In this document: in pieces, positions 16,660 to 25,781 of the stretch | Layout: each line of letters opens with the position of its first letter | How positions within the stretch are numbered: the first letter of the stretch is position 1 | Assembly: GCF_000298235.1 (NCBI RefSeq) | Contig: NZ_BAHE01000054.1 | Span: 48,610 to 112,609, forward strand | DNA: 64,000 bases | Direction of reading: 5' to 3' | From: Gordonia namibiensis NBRC 108229 | Lineage (GTDB): Bacteria > Actinomycetota > Actinomycetes > Mycobacteriales > Mycobacteriaceae | Program-made: the position numbers and the translations under genes | The notes under the pieces: generated by a model | Databases searched by the model: none | Told to the model about the DNA's origin: nothing | The model's input: the letters and a program-made list of their open reading frames with translations, nothing else

Positions 16660-17280
16660 ATGCAGTTGGTACAACGATCCAAACGCGTGGTCGAGGCCAG
16701 GCTGAACAACACGTCGGTCCGCGCGATCAGCGGGTCGATGGTGGCCTACGAGGGGCAGGTCGCGTTCAAGTCGGCCGGTTTCGGCGGTGGCGACGGGGTG
16801 CTCGCCGGTCTCAAGCAGCGGGCTACCGGTGAGGCGTTGTCCCTCATGGAGGCCTCGGGCAACGGCATCGTCTACTTCGCCCACAACGCGGCCGAGACGA
16901 CGATCATCGAACTCAACAACGAGACGCTGCAGGTCGAGTCCGAGCAGCTCATGGTGCTCAACGGGAACCTCCAGACGAATGTGACGTTCGCGGGTCTGCG
17001 CGGCGCGTCGTCGGGTCAGGGCCTGTTCACGACGACGGTCAGCGGTTACGGCCAGATCGCGTTGCTGTCCAACGGCGGACCGCTGATCCATCTCGAGGTG
17101 TCCCCGCAGTACCCACTGGTCGTCGACCCGGACGCATTCGTCTGTGCCCGTGGGCAATTGAATCAGTCTTTCGTCACGGACGTCTCGTGGCGCTCGGTAA
17201 TGGGGCAGGGTAGCGGCGAGGCGTTCTCGTTGCGGTGGGACGGAACCGGTGTCGTGTCGATCCAGCCGGCCGAGCGGTGA
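16660..17280 (+). CDS. AIM24-family protein, paralogue 1
   Basis: This 206-residue protein begins MQLVQRSKRVVEARLNNTS. The beta-rich AIM24 (TIGR00266-like) fold is shown by repeated segments such as SMVAYEGQVAFKSAG, GIVYFAHNAAETTIIELNNE, GLFTTTVSGYGQIALLSNGG and a Pro-x-x-VDPDAFVC stretch. Bacterial AIM24 proteins have no proven biochemical role. The family is named after a yeast mitochondrial inner-membrane-associated protein. It is the first of three tandem paralogues, with 14 nt before the next, and divergent from the Ter-type biosynthetic operon. Confidence 0.82.
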   Translation: MQLVQRSKRVVEARLNNTSVRAISGSMVAYEGQVAFKSAGFGGGDGVLAGLKQRATGEALSLMEASGNGIVYFAHNAAETTIIELNNETLQVESEQLMVLNGNLQTNVTFAGLRGASSGQGLFTTTVSGYGQIALLSNGGPLIHLEVSPQYPLVVDPDAFVCARGQLNQSFVTDVSWRSVMGQGSGEAFSLRWDGTGVVSIQPAER

Positions 17281-17294
17281 GGGTGGGGTAGCGG

Positions 17295-18014
17295 ATGTTC
17301 ACCAAGGTCAACAGCAAGGTCGTCTCCGTCGACATCGGTCGCAGCGGCCCGATAGTCGCCCGTAAGGGCGCGATGCTCTTCTACAAGGGCAACGTCTTCT
17401 TCCAACCGCACCAGGTCGGCGGGGGAATGGGCGGCGGCATGCCGGGATTGGGTGCCGTGGGCGGCATGGCCGGCCGGATGCTCGCCGGCGAGCACGAGTC
17501 GACGATGATCGCGCAGGGCCAGGGCGAGGTGCACTACGGATTCCTCGGGATCGAGGTTCACGTCGTCGACCTGGGCGCGGTCGGCGGCACCATCCGCGTC
17601 GAGGCGTCTCGGCTGCTCGCGTACGGGGCCAACCTGCAGGCATCGGTGGTCTCTGTCGCCTCGCAGGGCGGCTCTGTCGGCGGTGGTGGCGGAGGCGGCG
17701 GCCTCTTCGGTGCCCTGCGGTCCGCGGCTGCCGGTGTCGTCACGGGCCAGGGCATGTTCACGACGCAGCTCTCCGGGCCGGGGCAGGCGGTGATCCTCGG
17801 TCACGGAGGCATTTTCGAACTCGAGGTGTCGCCGAACAAGCCGCCGGTGACCGTCGACCCGCAGGCCTTCGTCGGCTCCGCGGGACAGGTCAACACCAAC
17901 CTGCGCTCGACCGTCAGCTGGCGCAATGTCGGCCGGACCGGCGGCGAGGCAATGCAATTGGAATGCTCCGGACAGGGCATCGTCTACGTGCAGGCATCGG
18001 AGGAGAAGCTGTGA
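17295..18014 (+). CDS. AIM24-family protein, paralogue 2 (glycine-rich loops)
   Basis: This 239-residue protein begins MFTKVNSKVVSVDIGRSGP. The core shows RKGAMLFYKGNVFFQPHQVG, GEVHYGFLGIEVHVVDLG, GMFTTQLSGPGQAVILGHGG and VTVDPQAFVGSAGQVN, matching AIM24 paralogue 1. It carries two Gly-rich insertions (GGGMGGGMPGLGAVGGMAG near 42-60 and an eight-Gly run near 138-145). No signal peptide is seen. The next AIM24 gene overlaps its stop, so the three are one operon. Confidence 0.82.
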   Translation: MFTKVNSKVVSVDIGRSGPIVARKGAMLFYKGNVFFQPHQVGGGMGGGMPGLGAVGGMAGRMLAGEHESTMIAQGQGEVHYGFLGIEVHVVDLGAVGGTIRVEASRLLAYGANLQASVVSVASQGGSVGGGGGGGGLFGALRSAAAGVVTGQGMFTTQLSGPGQAVILGHGGIFELEVSPNKPPVTVDPQAFVGSAGQVNTNLRSTVSWRNVGRTGGEAMQLECSGQGIVYVQASEEKL

Positions 18015-18775
18015 GCCAACTCAACACCGTGTGGAATCCGATGACTCTGCCATCGGACGACAACGTCGCGGACAACAACTACTCGTTCTGCATCGACCTC
18101 ACCCAGCCGTGGTTCATGTCCAAGGGCGCGATGATCGCCTACTACGGCCAGATGCAGTTCACCTCGCTCCAGCAAGGATTGCAGGGCCAGCTGCTGCAGA
18201 TGGTGGCGCAGCAGTTCTCGGCCCCGCTGTACCTGGGCGACTACGTGGTGGCCGAGGGGCAGGGCAAGCTGATCATCGGTGACCGCGGTTACGACATCAA
18301 CGCCTACGACCTCGAGGACGGCAACCTCACCATCCGTGCCTCGAATCTGCTGGCGTTCCAGCCGGATCTCTCGCTGAACCAGTCGATCGTGCCCGGCTTC
18401 CTCACCCTGATCGGCACCGGCAAGTTCCTGGCGTCGTCGAACGGGCCGGTCATGTTCGTCGAGCCACCCGTGCGCGTCGACCCCGAAGCGCTTGTCGGAT
18501 GGTCGGATTGCCCGTCTCCGAGCCATCACTACGACCAGGCGTGGGTGAACAGCTTCATCGCGGCTGCCGGCCAGCGCTTCGGCATCAGCTCCGGAGAGGA
18601 ACGACAGTTCGACTTCACCGGCGCCGGAACGGTTCTGGTGCAGTCGAGCGAGAAGGTGCGCGACGACTCGTCGGTCCTTCGCACTATCCAGGGCCAGCTG
18701 CCGGGACTCTCGGTGCCGGGCCTGCAGCAGATCAACCAGCAGATCACCCAGCAGCTCACGCAGCACCAGGGCTGA
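18011..18775 (+). CDS. AIM24-family protein, paralogue 3 (Gln-rich tail)
   Basis: This 254-residue protein starts at GTG 18011, with AGGAG 6 nt upstream and a 4-nt overlap with paralogue 2 (GTGA). The AIM24 core includes WFMSKGAMIAYYGQMQFTS, DYVVAEGQGKLIIGDRGYD, GFLTLIGTGKFLASSNGPV and VRVDPEALVGWSDCPSP. The C-terminus adds a segment rich in Gln (LQQINQQITQQLTQHQ), possibly for assembly. The stop is followed by a strong hairpin terminator that separates it from the convergent terC gene. Confidence 0.82.
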   Translation: MSQLNTVWNPMTLPSDDNVADNNYSFCIDLTQPWFMSKGAMIAYYGQMQFTSLQQGLQGQLLQMVAQQFSAPLYLGDYVVAEGQGKLIIGDRGYDINAYDLEDGNLTIRASNLLAFQPDLSLNQSIVPGFLTLIGTGKFLASSNGPVMFVEPPVRVDPEALVGWSDCPSPSHHYDQAWVNSFIAAAGQRFGISSGEERQFDFTGAGTVLVQSSEKVRDDSSVLRTIQGQLPGLSVPGLQQINQQITQQLTQHQG

Positions 18776-18793
18776 GCACGACCCATACGACAA

Positions 18794-18829
18794 CTGCGCC
18801 GCAGACCCCCGAAAGGATCTGCGGCGCAG
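18794..18829 (+). terminator. Hairpin terminator after the AIM24 operon
   Basis: Perfect 12-bp arms CTGCGCCGCAGA (18794-18805) and TCTGCGGCGCAG (18818-18829) enclose a 12-nt loop, followed by CTGTTT. It lies 18 nt after the AIM24 operon and before the convergent terC, so it may work in both directions. Confidence 0.75.
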
Positions 18830-18847
18830 CTGTTTGCGGTGTCCCCG

Positions 18848-18888
18848 CTCCCTGAGGTGCGAGGAGCGCAGCGACGAGCCTCGAAGGG
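18848..18888 (+). repeat. Dispersed intergenic repeat (repeat family 2)
   Basis: CTCCCTGAGGTGCGAGGAGC followed by GCAGCGACGAGCCTCGAAGG. The same unit appears in reverse orientation at 54430-54478, and a shorter diverged form lies at 33826-33876. The ends are partly complementary (CCTTCGAGGCTCGTCGC against GCGACGAGCCTCG). It abuts the terC stop codon. Confidence 0.75.
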
Positions 18889-20010
18889 TCAGACGCCTAC
18901 CGGCTCGGCCGCTTCCTTGCGCTTCCGCCGGACGATGCTCGACAACAGTGCCGCGATGATCAGGACCAGACCGACGAGGCCGGTGATGATCTCGGGCACG
19001 TGCGTGCCGATCGAGTACAGCAGGATGAGCGCCAGCGCGCCGATCGCCCAGTGCGCGCCGTGCTCGAGGTACTCGTACTCCGAGAGCGTGCCCTTGCGGA
19101 CGAGGTACACGGTGAGCGAACGGACGAACATCGCGCCGATGAGGCCGAGGCCCAGCGCGATCAGGATCGGGTCGGCCGTGATGGCGAAGGCTCCGATCAC
19201 ACCGTCGAACGAGAACGAGGCATCCAGGACCTCCAGGTAGAGGAACAGGAAGAAGCCCGCCTTGCCGGTGGCCTTGGCCAGGTCGGTCGGACCCGAACGG
19301 CCGGTGGACTTCTCAGCCGACTCGTCGAGTCCCTCGACCTCTTCCTCGATCTCGACGTTGAAGAACTCACCGAGTCCGTTGACCAGGATGTAGGTGATCA
19401 TGCCGAGCGAGCCGGCGATCATGACCGTCGACCGCTCGTCGGCCGGCGCGATGAACGTGGCGGTGAGCACCAGCAGACCGATCGCGATGACGACCTCGAG
19501 CATCTCCAGCTTGCCGATACGCTCGAGCGGGCGCTCGATCCAGGTCAGCCAGGTGAGTTCCTTCTCCTCGAAGAGGAAGCCGAGGAACAGCATCAGCAGG
19601 AACATGCCACCGAAGGCGGCGATCTGCGGATGGGCGTCGGTGATGATCGTCTCGTAGCTGGGGGAACCGTCGGCGAAGTAGGCGGCGTCGGCGGGCGGCG
19701 GGTTCAACGCGAGATCGAGCGCCTCAACCGGGTTGAGTCCGGATGCGAGCCACACGATGACCAGCGGGAACACCAGACGCATACCGAAGACGGCGATCAG
19801 GATGCCGATGGTGAGGAAGATCTTCTGCCAGAACTCGCTCATCCTGCGGAGCACGGTCGCATTGATGACCGCGTTGTCGAAGGAGAGCGTGACCTCGAAG
19901 ATGCCGAGGATCGCGGTGAGGATCAGCGCTTCGACGCCGCCGTAGAGGAACGCGACGACCAGCGCCACGATCGTTATGACGAAGGAGAGGCCGAAAATTC
20001 TTACTACCAC
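18889..20010 (-). CDS. TerC/DUF475-family integral membrane protein
   Basis: This 373-residue protein starts at GTG 20010. It has about nine hydrophobic segments. Two TerC signatures with membrane-embedded acidic residues are present: FEVTLSFDNAVIN (38-50) and LEVLDASFSFDGVIGAF in the second half. A cytoplasmic acidic loop (FNVEIEEEVEGLDESAEKS) lies between. The DUF475 branch is typical of actinobacteria. TerC proteins are linked to tellurite and oxidative-stress resistance and, in other lineages, to Mn2+ export or to membrane partners of TerD. Its neighbour terD and the Ter-type operon support a stress role. A hairpin separates it from terD. Confidence 0.85.
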   Translation of the reverse strand: MVVRIFGLSFVITIVALVVAFLYGGVEALILTAILGIFEVTLSFDNAVINATVLRRMSEFWQKIFLTIGILIAVFGMRLVFPLVIVWLASGLNPVEALDLALNPPPADAAYFADGSPSYETIITDAHPQIAAFGGMFLLMLFLGFLFEEKELTWLTWIERPLERIGKLEMLEVVIAIGLLVLTATFIAPADERSTVMIAGSLGMITYILVNGLGEFFNVEIEEEVEGLDESAEKSTGRSGPTDLAKATGKAGFFLFLYLEVLDASFSFDGVIGAFAITADPILIALGLGLIGAMFVRSLTVYLVRKGTLSEYEYLEHGAHWAIGALALILLYSIGTHVPEIITGLVGLVLIIAALLSSIVRRKRKEAAEPVGV

Positions 20011-20079
20011 TGGATTGTGGCCTTTCTAGGGAGCAGATGGACTGGCCGACAGCTTCGTCGGACGGTGGTCACGACACAC

Positions 20080-20116
20080 GGATGCCGCACCCGCTGAAAC
20101 AGGGGGTGCGGCATCC
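20080..20116 (-). terminator. Hairpin between terD and terC
   Basis: Arms GGATGCCGCACCC (20080-20092) and GGGTGCGGCATCC (20104-20116) form a perfect 13-bp stem with an 11-nt loop, 34 nt after the terD stop. There is no clear T-run on the minus strand, so it may attenuate rather than fully stop transcription into terC. Confidence 0.6.
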
Positions 20117-20150
20117 ATGAAGCTGACGGGCAGCCGGGTCGACGAGAATG

Positions 20151-20726
20151 TCAGACGTTCACGCCGAAGTCGCGGGCGATACCCGCGAGCCCCGATGCGT
20201 AGCCCTGGCCGACAGCGCGGAACTTCCACTCCGAACCGTGGCGGTACAGCTCACCGAAGACCATCGCGGTCTCGGTGGAGGCGTCCTCGGTGAGGTCGTA
20301 GCGGGCGATCTCGGCGCCGTTGGCGCGGTTCACGACGCGGATGAAGGCGTTGCGGACCTGACCGAACGACTGCGAACGCGCGTCGGCGTCGTAGATCGAG
20401 ACGGGGAAGACGATGGAATCGACCTCCGGCGGGGTGGCCGCCAGGTCGACGTTGATCGACTCGTCGTCGCCCTCGCCCTCACCGGTCAGGTTGTCGCCGG
20501 TGTGCTCGATCGAGCCGTCGGGGGAGCGCAGGTTGTTGAAGAAGACGAAGTGCTGATCGGAGAGCACCTTCTTGTTGGCGCCGAGTGCGATCGCGCTGGC
20601 GTCCAGGTCGAAGTCGGCGCCGGTGGTGGTGCGGATGTCCCAGCCGAGACCGACGGACACTGCGGTGAGTCCCGGGGCCTCCTTGGTCAGCGAGACATTT
20701 CCGCCCTTGCTCAGGCTCACGCCCAT
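20151..20726 (-). CDS. TerD-family calcium-binding stress protein
   Basis: This 191-residue protein starts at ATG 20726 ([20 protein letters not shown]), the conserved TerD N-terminus. The predicted Ca2+ sites are present: DFDLDAS (38-44), [10 protein letters not shown] (86-95) and the FPVSIYDAD strand. The C-terminus reads [20 protein letters not shown] then [13 protein letters not shown]. TerD/CABP proteins bind Ca2+ and are linked to tellurite and other envelope stress. The domain matches the family's full length (about 190). It lies upstream of terC on the same strand, with a 140-nt gap and a hairpin. A long in-frame upstream extension is not conserved-looking and was excluded. Confidence 0.92.
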   Translation of the reverse strand: MGVSLSKGGNVSLTKEAPGLTAVSVGLGWDIRTTTGADFDLDASAIALGANKKVLSDQHFVFFNNLRSPDGSIEHTGDNLTGEGEGDDESINVDLAATPPEVDSIVFPVSIYDADARSQSFGQVRNAFIRVVNRANGAEIARYDLTEDASTETAMVFGELYRHGSEWKFRAVGQGYASGLAGIARDFGVNV

Positions 20727-21065
20727 GAGATTGTGCCTTTCTGTTGGTACGTGGTCTGTCGATGTCCGGTACACCCGTTGTTCGGCCGTACGGAGCAACG
20801 TCAACACTCTATGCGAAGGGTGTGTCGTGGTCACTGAGTCGGATGGATGACCTGCGGGTTCCCGGTTTCCGGACCCACCCGAGGAGTCGTTCGGCGCACG
20901 CACGTCGACGCGACCCTGGCGTCCGCCGACCATCGCTGGGACCATGGGGATCAGTCCGAGCGAGAGCGCCTGGCGCGTCACCGCGTCGACGACGCGGACA
21001 GGTTCTGACTCCGGTTCAGCCACGAGCCATGAATGGCTCGGGCGTGAGCCGATCAGGAGTGTGCG
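20727..21065. promoter_or_regulatory. Divergent control region between terD and aconitase
   Basis: This 339-nt gap contains no convincing gene. Near the aconitase end, CGAGCCAT (21023-21030) and ATGGCTCG (21033-21040) form a dyad with 8-bp arms and a 2-nt centre, 26 nt before the start. It could be an operator or a leader hairpin. AGGAG at 21056-21060 is the ribosome binding site of the aconitase gene. The terD promoter should lie near 20740-20820, where no motif is obvious. Confidence 0.5.
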
Positions 21066-23075
21066 ATGCCCGCCCAGAACGTTGCCCGGAAGCTCATCGA
21101 AGCCCACCTCGAGGCCGGGGACATGACGCCCGGTGAAGAGATCGCGATCCGCATCGATCAGACCCTCACCCAGGACGCCACCGGCACGCTGGTGATGCAG
21201 GAACTGGAATCGCTGGGTCTCGACCGCGCCCGCACCGAGGTGAGCGTCCAGTACGTCGACCACAACCTGCTGCAGACCGACGAGAAGAACGCCGAGGATC
21301 ACGAGTACCTGCGCACCGCGTGCGAACGCTTCGGCCTCTGGTTCTCCAAGCCCGGCAACGGCGTCTCCCATCCCACTCACATGCAGCGGTTCGGCGTCCC
21401 CGGCAAGACGATGGTCGGTTCCGACTCCCACACGCCTGCCGCCGGATCACTCGGGATGCTCGCGATCGGGGTCGGCGGACTCGAAGTGGCACTGGCCATC
21501 ACGGGTCGCCCGCTGAACATCCGTATGCCCGAGATCTGGGGCGTCCGGCTGGAAGGCGAACTGCCGCCGTGGTGTTCGGCCAAGGACGTGATCCTCGAGA
21601 TGCTCCGGCGCCACGACGTGAAGGGTGCCGTGAACCGCATCATCGAGTACCACGGTCCCGGCTTGGCGAGTCTGACGGCGATGGATCGCCACGTGATCGC
21701 GAACATGGGTGCCGAACTCGGGGCCACGACGACGGTGTTCCCCAGCGACGACGCGGTGCGCGAGTTCCTGCGCGCAGAGGGCCGCGAAGACGACTGGACC
21801 GAGCTGGTCGCCGACGACGGCGCGAGCTATGACGCCGAGGAGACCATCGACCTCTCCGAGATCGTCCCGTTGATCGCGAAGCCGTCCTCGCCGGGCGACG
21901 TCGTGCCGGTCAGCGAGGTCGCGGGCGAGGAGATCTCGCAGGTGGTCATCGGGTCGAGCGCCAACCCCGGTCTCCGCGACTTCGCGATCGCCGCAGCGAT
22001 GGTGGCGGGGAGGCAGACGTCGTCGAGTGTCAGCTTCGACATCAACCCGACCTCGCGCGAGATCCTCACCGACCTCACCAAGATGGGCGCCACGACCAAC
22101 CTGGTCATCAGCGGTGCACGTATCCACCAGGCCGGTTGTATGGGTTGCATCGGCATGGGACAGGCACCCGCGACCGGCCAGAACTCCTTGCGCACCATGC
22201 CGCGTAACTTCCCCGGGCGGTCGGGCACCAAGGACGACAAGGTGTGGTTGTGCTCGCCGGAGACCGCGGCAGCATCGGCGCTGACCGGCGTGATCACCGA
22301 TCCCCGCGAGTGGGCTGCCGACAACGATGTCTCCTACCCGGAACTCGGCCTGCCCGAGGAGCACTCGATCAACACCGCGATGTTGGTCCCGCCGCTACCG
22401 CCGGAGGAGGCGACGAAGGTCGAACCGGTGAAGGGGCCCAACATCTCCGACCTGCCGGATCTCGACGCCCTGCCCGACGTCGTCGAGGCGCCGGTGCTGT
22501 TGAAGGTCGGCGACAACATCTCCACCGACGACATCTCGCCGGCAGGTGCGAAAGCGTTGCCGTACCGGTCGAACATCCCCAAGCTCGCCGAGTTCTGCTT
22601 CACGCGGATCGACGACACCTACACCGAGAGAGCACGATCCGCCGACACCGGGCACATCATCATCGGCGGTGACAACTACGGGCAGGGCTCGTCACGCGAG
22701 CATGCGGCGATCGCGCCGCGCCACCTCGGCCTGCGGGTGGTGATCGCCAAGTCGTTCGCACGCATCCACTGGCAGAATCTCGCGAACTTCGGTGTGCTGG
22801 CAGTCGAATTCACCGATCCCGCCGACTACGACGCCGTCGACCAGGACGACACCCTGCGGCTGGAGAACCTGCGCGACGCGCTCGGCACCGACGACGTGCT
22901 CACCGTCCGCAACGTCACCAAGGACCGCAAAATCGAGGTCCGACATCGACTCTCGAAGCGTCAGGTCTCGGATGTCCTGGCCGGGGGCCTCATCCCGCGG
23001 CTCGCCGCCGAGGAGCATCCGGATGAACATCGTGCCGAGGAGACGGTGCTGCAGGACAGCGGTGAGATCAGCTGA
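21066..23075 (+). CDS. Aconitate hydratase, short (about 670-residue) bacterial type
   Basis: This 669-residue protein starts at ATG 21066. It has the IPM-isomerase/aconitase-like N-terminal domain ([22 protein letters not shown], 117-138), [20 protein letters not shown] (354-373) with Cys358 and Cys361, and the swivel domain ([34 protein letters not shown]). It is shorter than the AcnA type (about 900 residues). The usual third Fe-S cysteine in GSCTN is replaced by Ser in GSSAN (296-300). It should interconvert citrate and isocitrate, or a related acid. It stands alone with its own promoter region. Confidence 0.85.
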   Translation: MPAQNVARKLIEAHLEAGDMTPGEEIAIRIDQTLTQDATGTLVMQELESLGLDRARTEVSVQYVDHNLLQTDEKNAEDHEYLRTACERFGLWFSKPGNGVSHPTHMQRFGVPGKTMVGSDSHTPAAGSLGMLAIGVGGLEVALAITGRPLNIRMPEIWGVRLEGELPPWCSAKDVILEMLRRHDVKGAVNRIIEYHGPGLASLTAMDRHVIANMGAELGATTTVFPSDDAVREFLRAEGREDDWTELVADDGASYDAEETIDLSEIVPLIAKPSSPGDVVPVSEVAGEEISQVVIGSSANPGLRDFAIAAAMVAGRQTSSSVSFDINPTSREILTDLTKMGATTNLVISGARIHQAGCMGCIGMGQAPATGQNSLRTMPRNFPGRSGTKDDKVWLCSPETAAASALTGVITDPREWAADNDVSYPELGLPEEHSINTAMLVPPLPPEEATKVEPVKGPNISDLPDLDALPDVVEAPVLLKVGDNISTDDISPAGAKALPYRSNIPKLAEFCFTRIDDTYTERARSADTGHIIIGGDNYGQGSSREHAAIAPRHLGLRVVIAKSFARIHWQNLANFGVLAVEFTDPADYDAVDQDDTLRLENLRDALGTDDVLTVRNVTKDRKIEVRHRLSKRQVSDVLAGGLIPRLAAEEHPDEHRAEETVLQDSGEIS

Positions 23076-23087
23076 CCCGGGGTGCGA

Positions 23088-23512
23088 TCAGCGCACGAAG
23101 CCGGTGAGCTGATAGGTCTCCGGCGGACCGGTGATCGAGGAGTAGAGCGAGACCTGGGTGAACGCACCCTTCTTCGGAGCGAAGAGCCAGATCCCGACCG
23201 GGTACTTCGCGACCTTCCCGGCCGCACAGTTCGGCTCGCACAGCTTGCGGTTCTCGGTACCGAAGCCGACGGCGAAGGCGTCGGTCCACGCCAGCCAGGT
23301 GATGTCGGAGACGATGACTCCCACATCGGCGCAGAAGATCGACGAGAGGGTGCGTGGTTGAACCAGTTTCGCGCCGTCGCAGCCGCCCACCACGGTCGCG
23401 GCCGGCGTGGGTGACGGTGCGGCGGCCGCGGTTCCACCCCCGGATAGACCGAGCATCACCACGACACCCGAGACAGCCACTGCACACAAGCCCTGATCAG
23501 TTTCGAAGCCAT
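23088..23512 (-). pseudogene. Secreted small protein gene, apparently frameshifted in the signal peptide
   Basis: The 5' end has a good ribosome binding site (GAGGAG) 9-10 nt before ATG 23512, reading MASKLIRACVQWLSRVSW and then a stop. The rest continues in another frame as VAVSGVVVMLGLSGGGTAAA-APSP. A signal peptide core is followed by a Cys-containing mature protein (VVGGCDGAKLV, SIFCADVGV, LCEPNCAAGK, VGIWLFAPKKGAF). Joining the two frames gives a normal signal peptide with a basic n-region. The frame without the shift has no credible start. Either a 1-nt deletion broke the gene or the base call is wrong. The mature part (about 110 residues) is an unrecognised secreted protein with several cysteines. 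Confidence 0.65.
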
Positions 23513-23619
23513 CCCGGTCGTCTCCTCGTCGCTCGTCCGGCAACTGGTGGTTCGAGGAATCATTCTCGGGCACCGACGACCAGGTCACGGGCGGATTCAC
23601 GAACTTGTCGCCGGAAACG

Positions 23620-23676
23620 ACGACGTCCCCGCCGGATCGTGAGGATGTACCTCACGAATCCCGACGGGGACGTCGT
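23620..23676. terminator. Large hairpin terminator between ino1 and the secreted-protein gene
   Basis: The outer arms ACGACGTCCCCGCCGG (23620-23635) and CCGACGGGGACGTCGT (23661-23676) pair with one mismatch. An inner CGTGAGG/CCTCACG stem lies inside the loop. It follows the ino1 stop (minus strand) by 18 nt. Confidence 0.75.
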
Positions 23677-23694
23677 GGATCGTTCCGAAGAGGA

Positions 23695-24786
23695 TCAGGC
23701 CTCGACGATGAACGCCTCGAGCTGCTGACGCGCGACGTCGTCGGCGAGCTGCTTCGGCGGGGACTTCATCAGGTAGGCCGATGCCGGGAGGATCGGGCCG
23801 CCGATGCCCCGGTCCTTGGCGATCTTGGCGGCGCGCACGGCGTCGATGATGATGCCGGCCGAGTTGGGGGAGTCCCAGACCTCGAGCTTGTACTCCAGGT
23901 TCAGCGGCACGTCACCGAAGGCACGACCCTCGAGGCGGACGTAGGCCCACTTGCGGTCGTCGAGCCATGCGACGTGATCCGACGGGCCGATGTGGACGTT
24001 CTTGTCCTCGACCTTGCCGGCGAGCGAGCCGGTCAGGTTGGAGGTCACGGCCTGGGTCTTCGAGACCTTCTTGGACTCCAGGCGCTCACGCTCGAGCATG
24101 TTCTTGAAGTCCATGTTGCCGCCGACGTTGAGCTGGTAGGTGCGGTCGAGGGTGACGCCGCGATCCTCGAACAGCTTCGCCATCACGCGGTGGGTGATGG
24201 TGGCGCCGACCTGGCTCTTGATGTCGTCGCCGACGATCGGGACACCGGCGTCGGTGAACTTCTGGGCCCACTCGGGGTCAGAGGCGATGAAGACCGGGAG
24301 TGCGTTGACGAACGCGACGTTGGCGTCGATGGCGCACTGTGCGTAGAACTTGTCGGCCTGCTCCGAGCCCACCGGCAGGTAGCTGACGAGGACGTCGACC
24401 TCGGCGTCCTTGAGGGCCTGGACGACGTCGACACCCGAGCCGTCGGCCTCGGTGATGGTCTCGAGGTAGTACTTGCCGAGACCGTCGAGGGTGTGGCCGC
24501 GCTGGACGGTGACACCGGTCGGCGGCACGTCGGCAATCTTGATGGTGTTGTTCTCGCTCGCGAAGATCGCGTCGGACAGGTCGAAGCCGACCTTCTTGGC
24601 ATCCACGTCGAACGCGGCGACGAACTCGACGTCGCGGACGTGGTACGGACCGAACTTCACATGCATCAGGCCGGGAACGCTGGCGTTCTCGTCGGCGTCC
24701 TTGTAGTACTGCACGCCTTGCACCAAGGATGAAGCGCAGTTTCCTACGCCCACAATGGCAACGCGCACCTTATTGGGCTCACCCAT
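23695..24786 (-). CDS. ino1: Inositol-3-phosphate synthase
   Basis: This 363-residue protein starts at ATG 24786 with AAGGAGAG upstream. [19 protein letters not shown] (8-26) is the NAD-binding glycine loop. [49 protein letters not shown] and [10 protein letters not shown] are signatures of actinobacterial Ino1 (M. tuberculosis Rv0046c, 367 residues). It converts glucose 6-phosphate to inositol 3-phosphate, the first step for phosphatidylinositol, mycothiol and PIM/LAM glycolipids. A PadR regulator gene lies 57 nt upstream on the same strand, in the same order as Rv0047c-Rv0046c. Confidence 0.96.
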   Translation of the reverse strand: MGEPNKVRVAIVGVGNCASSLVQGVQYYKDADENASVPGLMHVKFGPYHVRDVEFVAAFDVDAKKVGFDLSDAIFASENNTIKIADVPPTGVTVQRGHTLDGLGKYYLETITEADGSGVDVVQALKDAEVDVLVSYLPVGSEQADKFYAQCAIDANVAFVNALPVFIASDPEWAQKFTDAGVPIVGDDIKSQVGATITHRVMAKLFEDRGVTLDRTYQLNVGGNMDFKNMLERERLESKKVSKTQAVTSNLTGSLAGKVEDKNVHIGPSDHVAWLDDRKWAYVRLEGRAFGDVPLNLEYKLEVWDSPNSAGIIIDAVRAAKIAKDRGIGGPILPASAYLMKSPPKQLADDVARQQLEAFIVEA

Positions 24787-24843
24787 GGTCGGGCTCTCCT
24801 TCTTGTTGCGGCGTCGCAGACCTTCGCTGCGCCACCGGTGTTT

Positions 24844-25557
24844 TCACTTGCTCGGGTGCCCGAGCTGTTCGTCCCGGCTCTGCGTCGAGTCCGGTTCTGG
24901 CAATTCGTCATCGGATCGCCCGGTGCCGGTGCCCGGCCCCGGATCGACAGGTGACTGTTCGGTTCCGGCGTCGTCCCGAGCGGTGTCGTCGGGATCGAAT
25001 GTGTCGGAATCAAACGGACTTGGAGTCCCGTCTCGCTGCTGGGAGCTCTCGGCGGCGATCAGCTCGTTGAGCCAGCGGACCTCCCGTTCGCTGGACTCCA
25101 GGCTGAGCTGATGCAGCTGGCGGGTGTAGCGATCGACCGCCCGGTTGGACCGTCCGACGATCTCACGCAACCCTTCGCGGCGCTCCTCCACCTGCCGGCG
25201 ACGACCCTCGAGGATGCGCATGCGCGCAACTGCGGGAGTCCGGCTGAAGAACGCCAGATGCACACCGAAACCGTCATCGGTGTAGTTCTGCGGACCGGTG
25301 TCGGCCACGAGCTCGGCGAACCGAGCGCGACCGGCATCGGTGAGCTGGTACACCCGACGCCCACGACGAACCTTCATGCCCGAGGGCGCGTCGGCTTCGT
25401 CGATGAGACCGTCGGCCTGCATCCGACGCAGGGTCGGATACAGCGAACCGTAGGAGAAGGCACGGAAAGCCCCGAGGAGACCGGTCAGTCGCTTGCGCAG
25501 CTCGTAACCGTGCATCGGGGCTTCGAGAAGCAATCCGAGAATCGCGAGCTCGAGCAC
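24844..25557 (-). CDS. PadR-family transcriptional regulator (Rv0047c-like)
   Basis: This 237-residue protein starts at GTG 25557 with GGAGGGGG 6-7 nt upstream. VLELAILGLLLEAPMHGYEL and FSYGSLYPTLRRMQADGLID form the winged-helix PadR domain (1-90). A coiled dimerisation region follows (RRRQVEERREGLREIVGRSN). The last 55 residues are an acidic, disordered tail (SPFDSDTFDPDDTARDD). It probably regulates itself and perhaps ino1 downstream. The synteny is the same as Rv0047c-ino1. The AT-richer stretch ATGTATCGCACCGATATAAC just upstream (about 25632-25651) could hold its operator. Confidence 0.88.
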   Translation of the reverse strand: MLELAILGLLLEAPMHGYELRKRLTGLLGAFRAFSYGSLYPTLRRMQADGLIDEADAPSGMKVRRGRRVYQLTDAGRARFAELVADTGPQNYTDDGFGVHLAFFSRTPAVARMRILEGRRRQVEERREGLREIVGRSNRAVDRYTRQLHQLSLESSEREVRWLNELIAAESSQQRDGTPSPFDSDTFDPDDTARDDAGTEQSPVDPGPGTGTGRSDDELPEPDSTQSRDEQLGHPSK

Positions 25558-25781
25558 TTCGTCACCCCCTCCGGTCCGTCGATGTGTCGGAAGGTGCTGA
25601 CAGCACAACACCTCGCTCCGATGTGTTTGCCAATGTATCGCACCGATATAACCGTGTCCACGAGGAGGTCGGTCGAGGGAGGTACTCCGGGTCCCGGGCC
25701 GCGATGGGGGACCACCCGTCTCGGTGAAGCGCCCGGACCGTCGCGCCGACGACAAACCTGTGACCACGTACGCTTGAAACC

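Noticed and set aside
20151..21431. Long N-terminal extension of TerD into the aconitase gene
   Set aside because: The TerD domain starts exactly at ATG 20726 and the extension is antisense to the aconitase 5' end.
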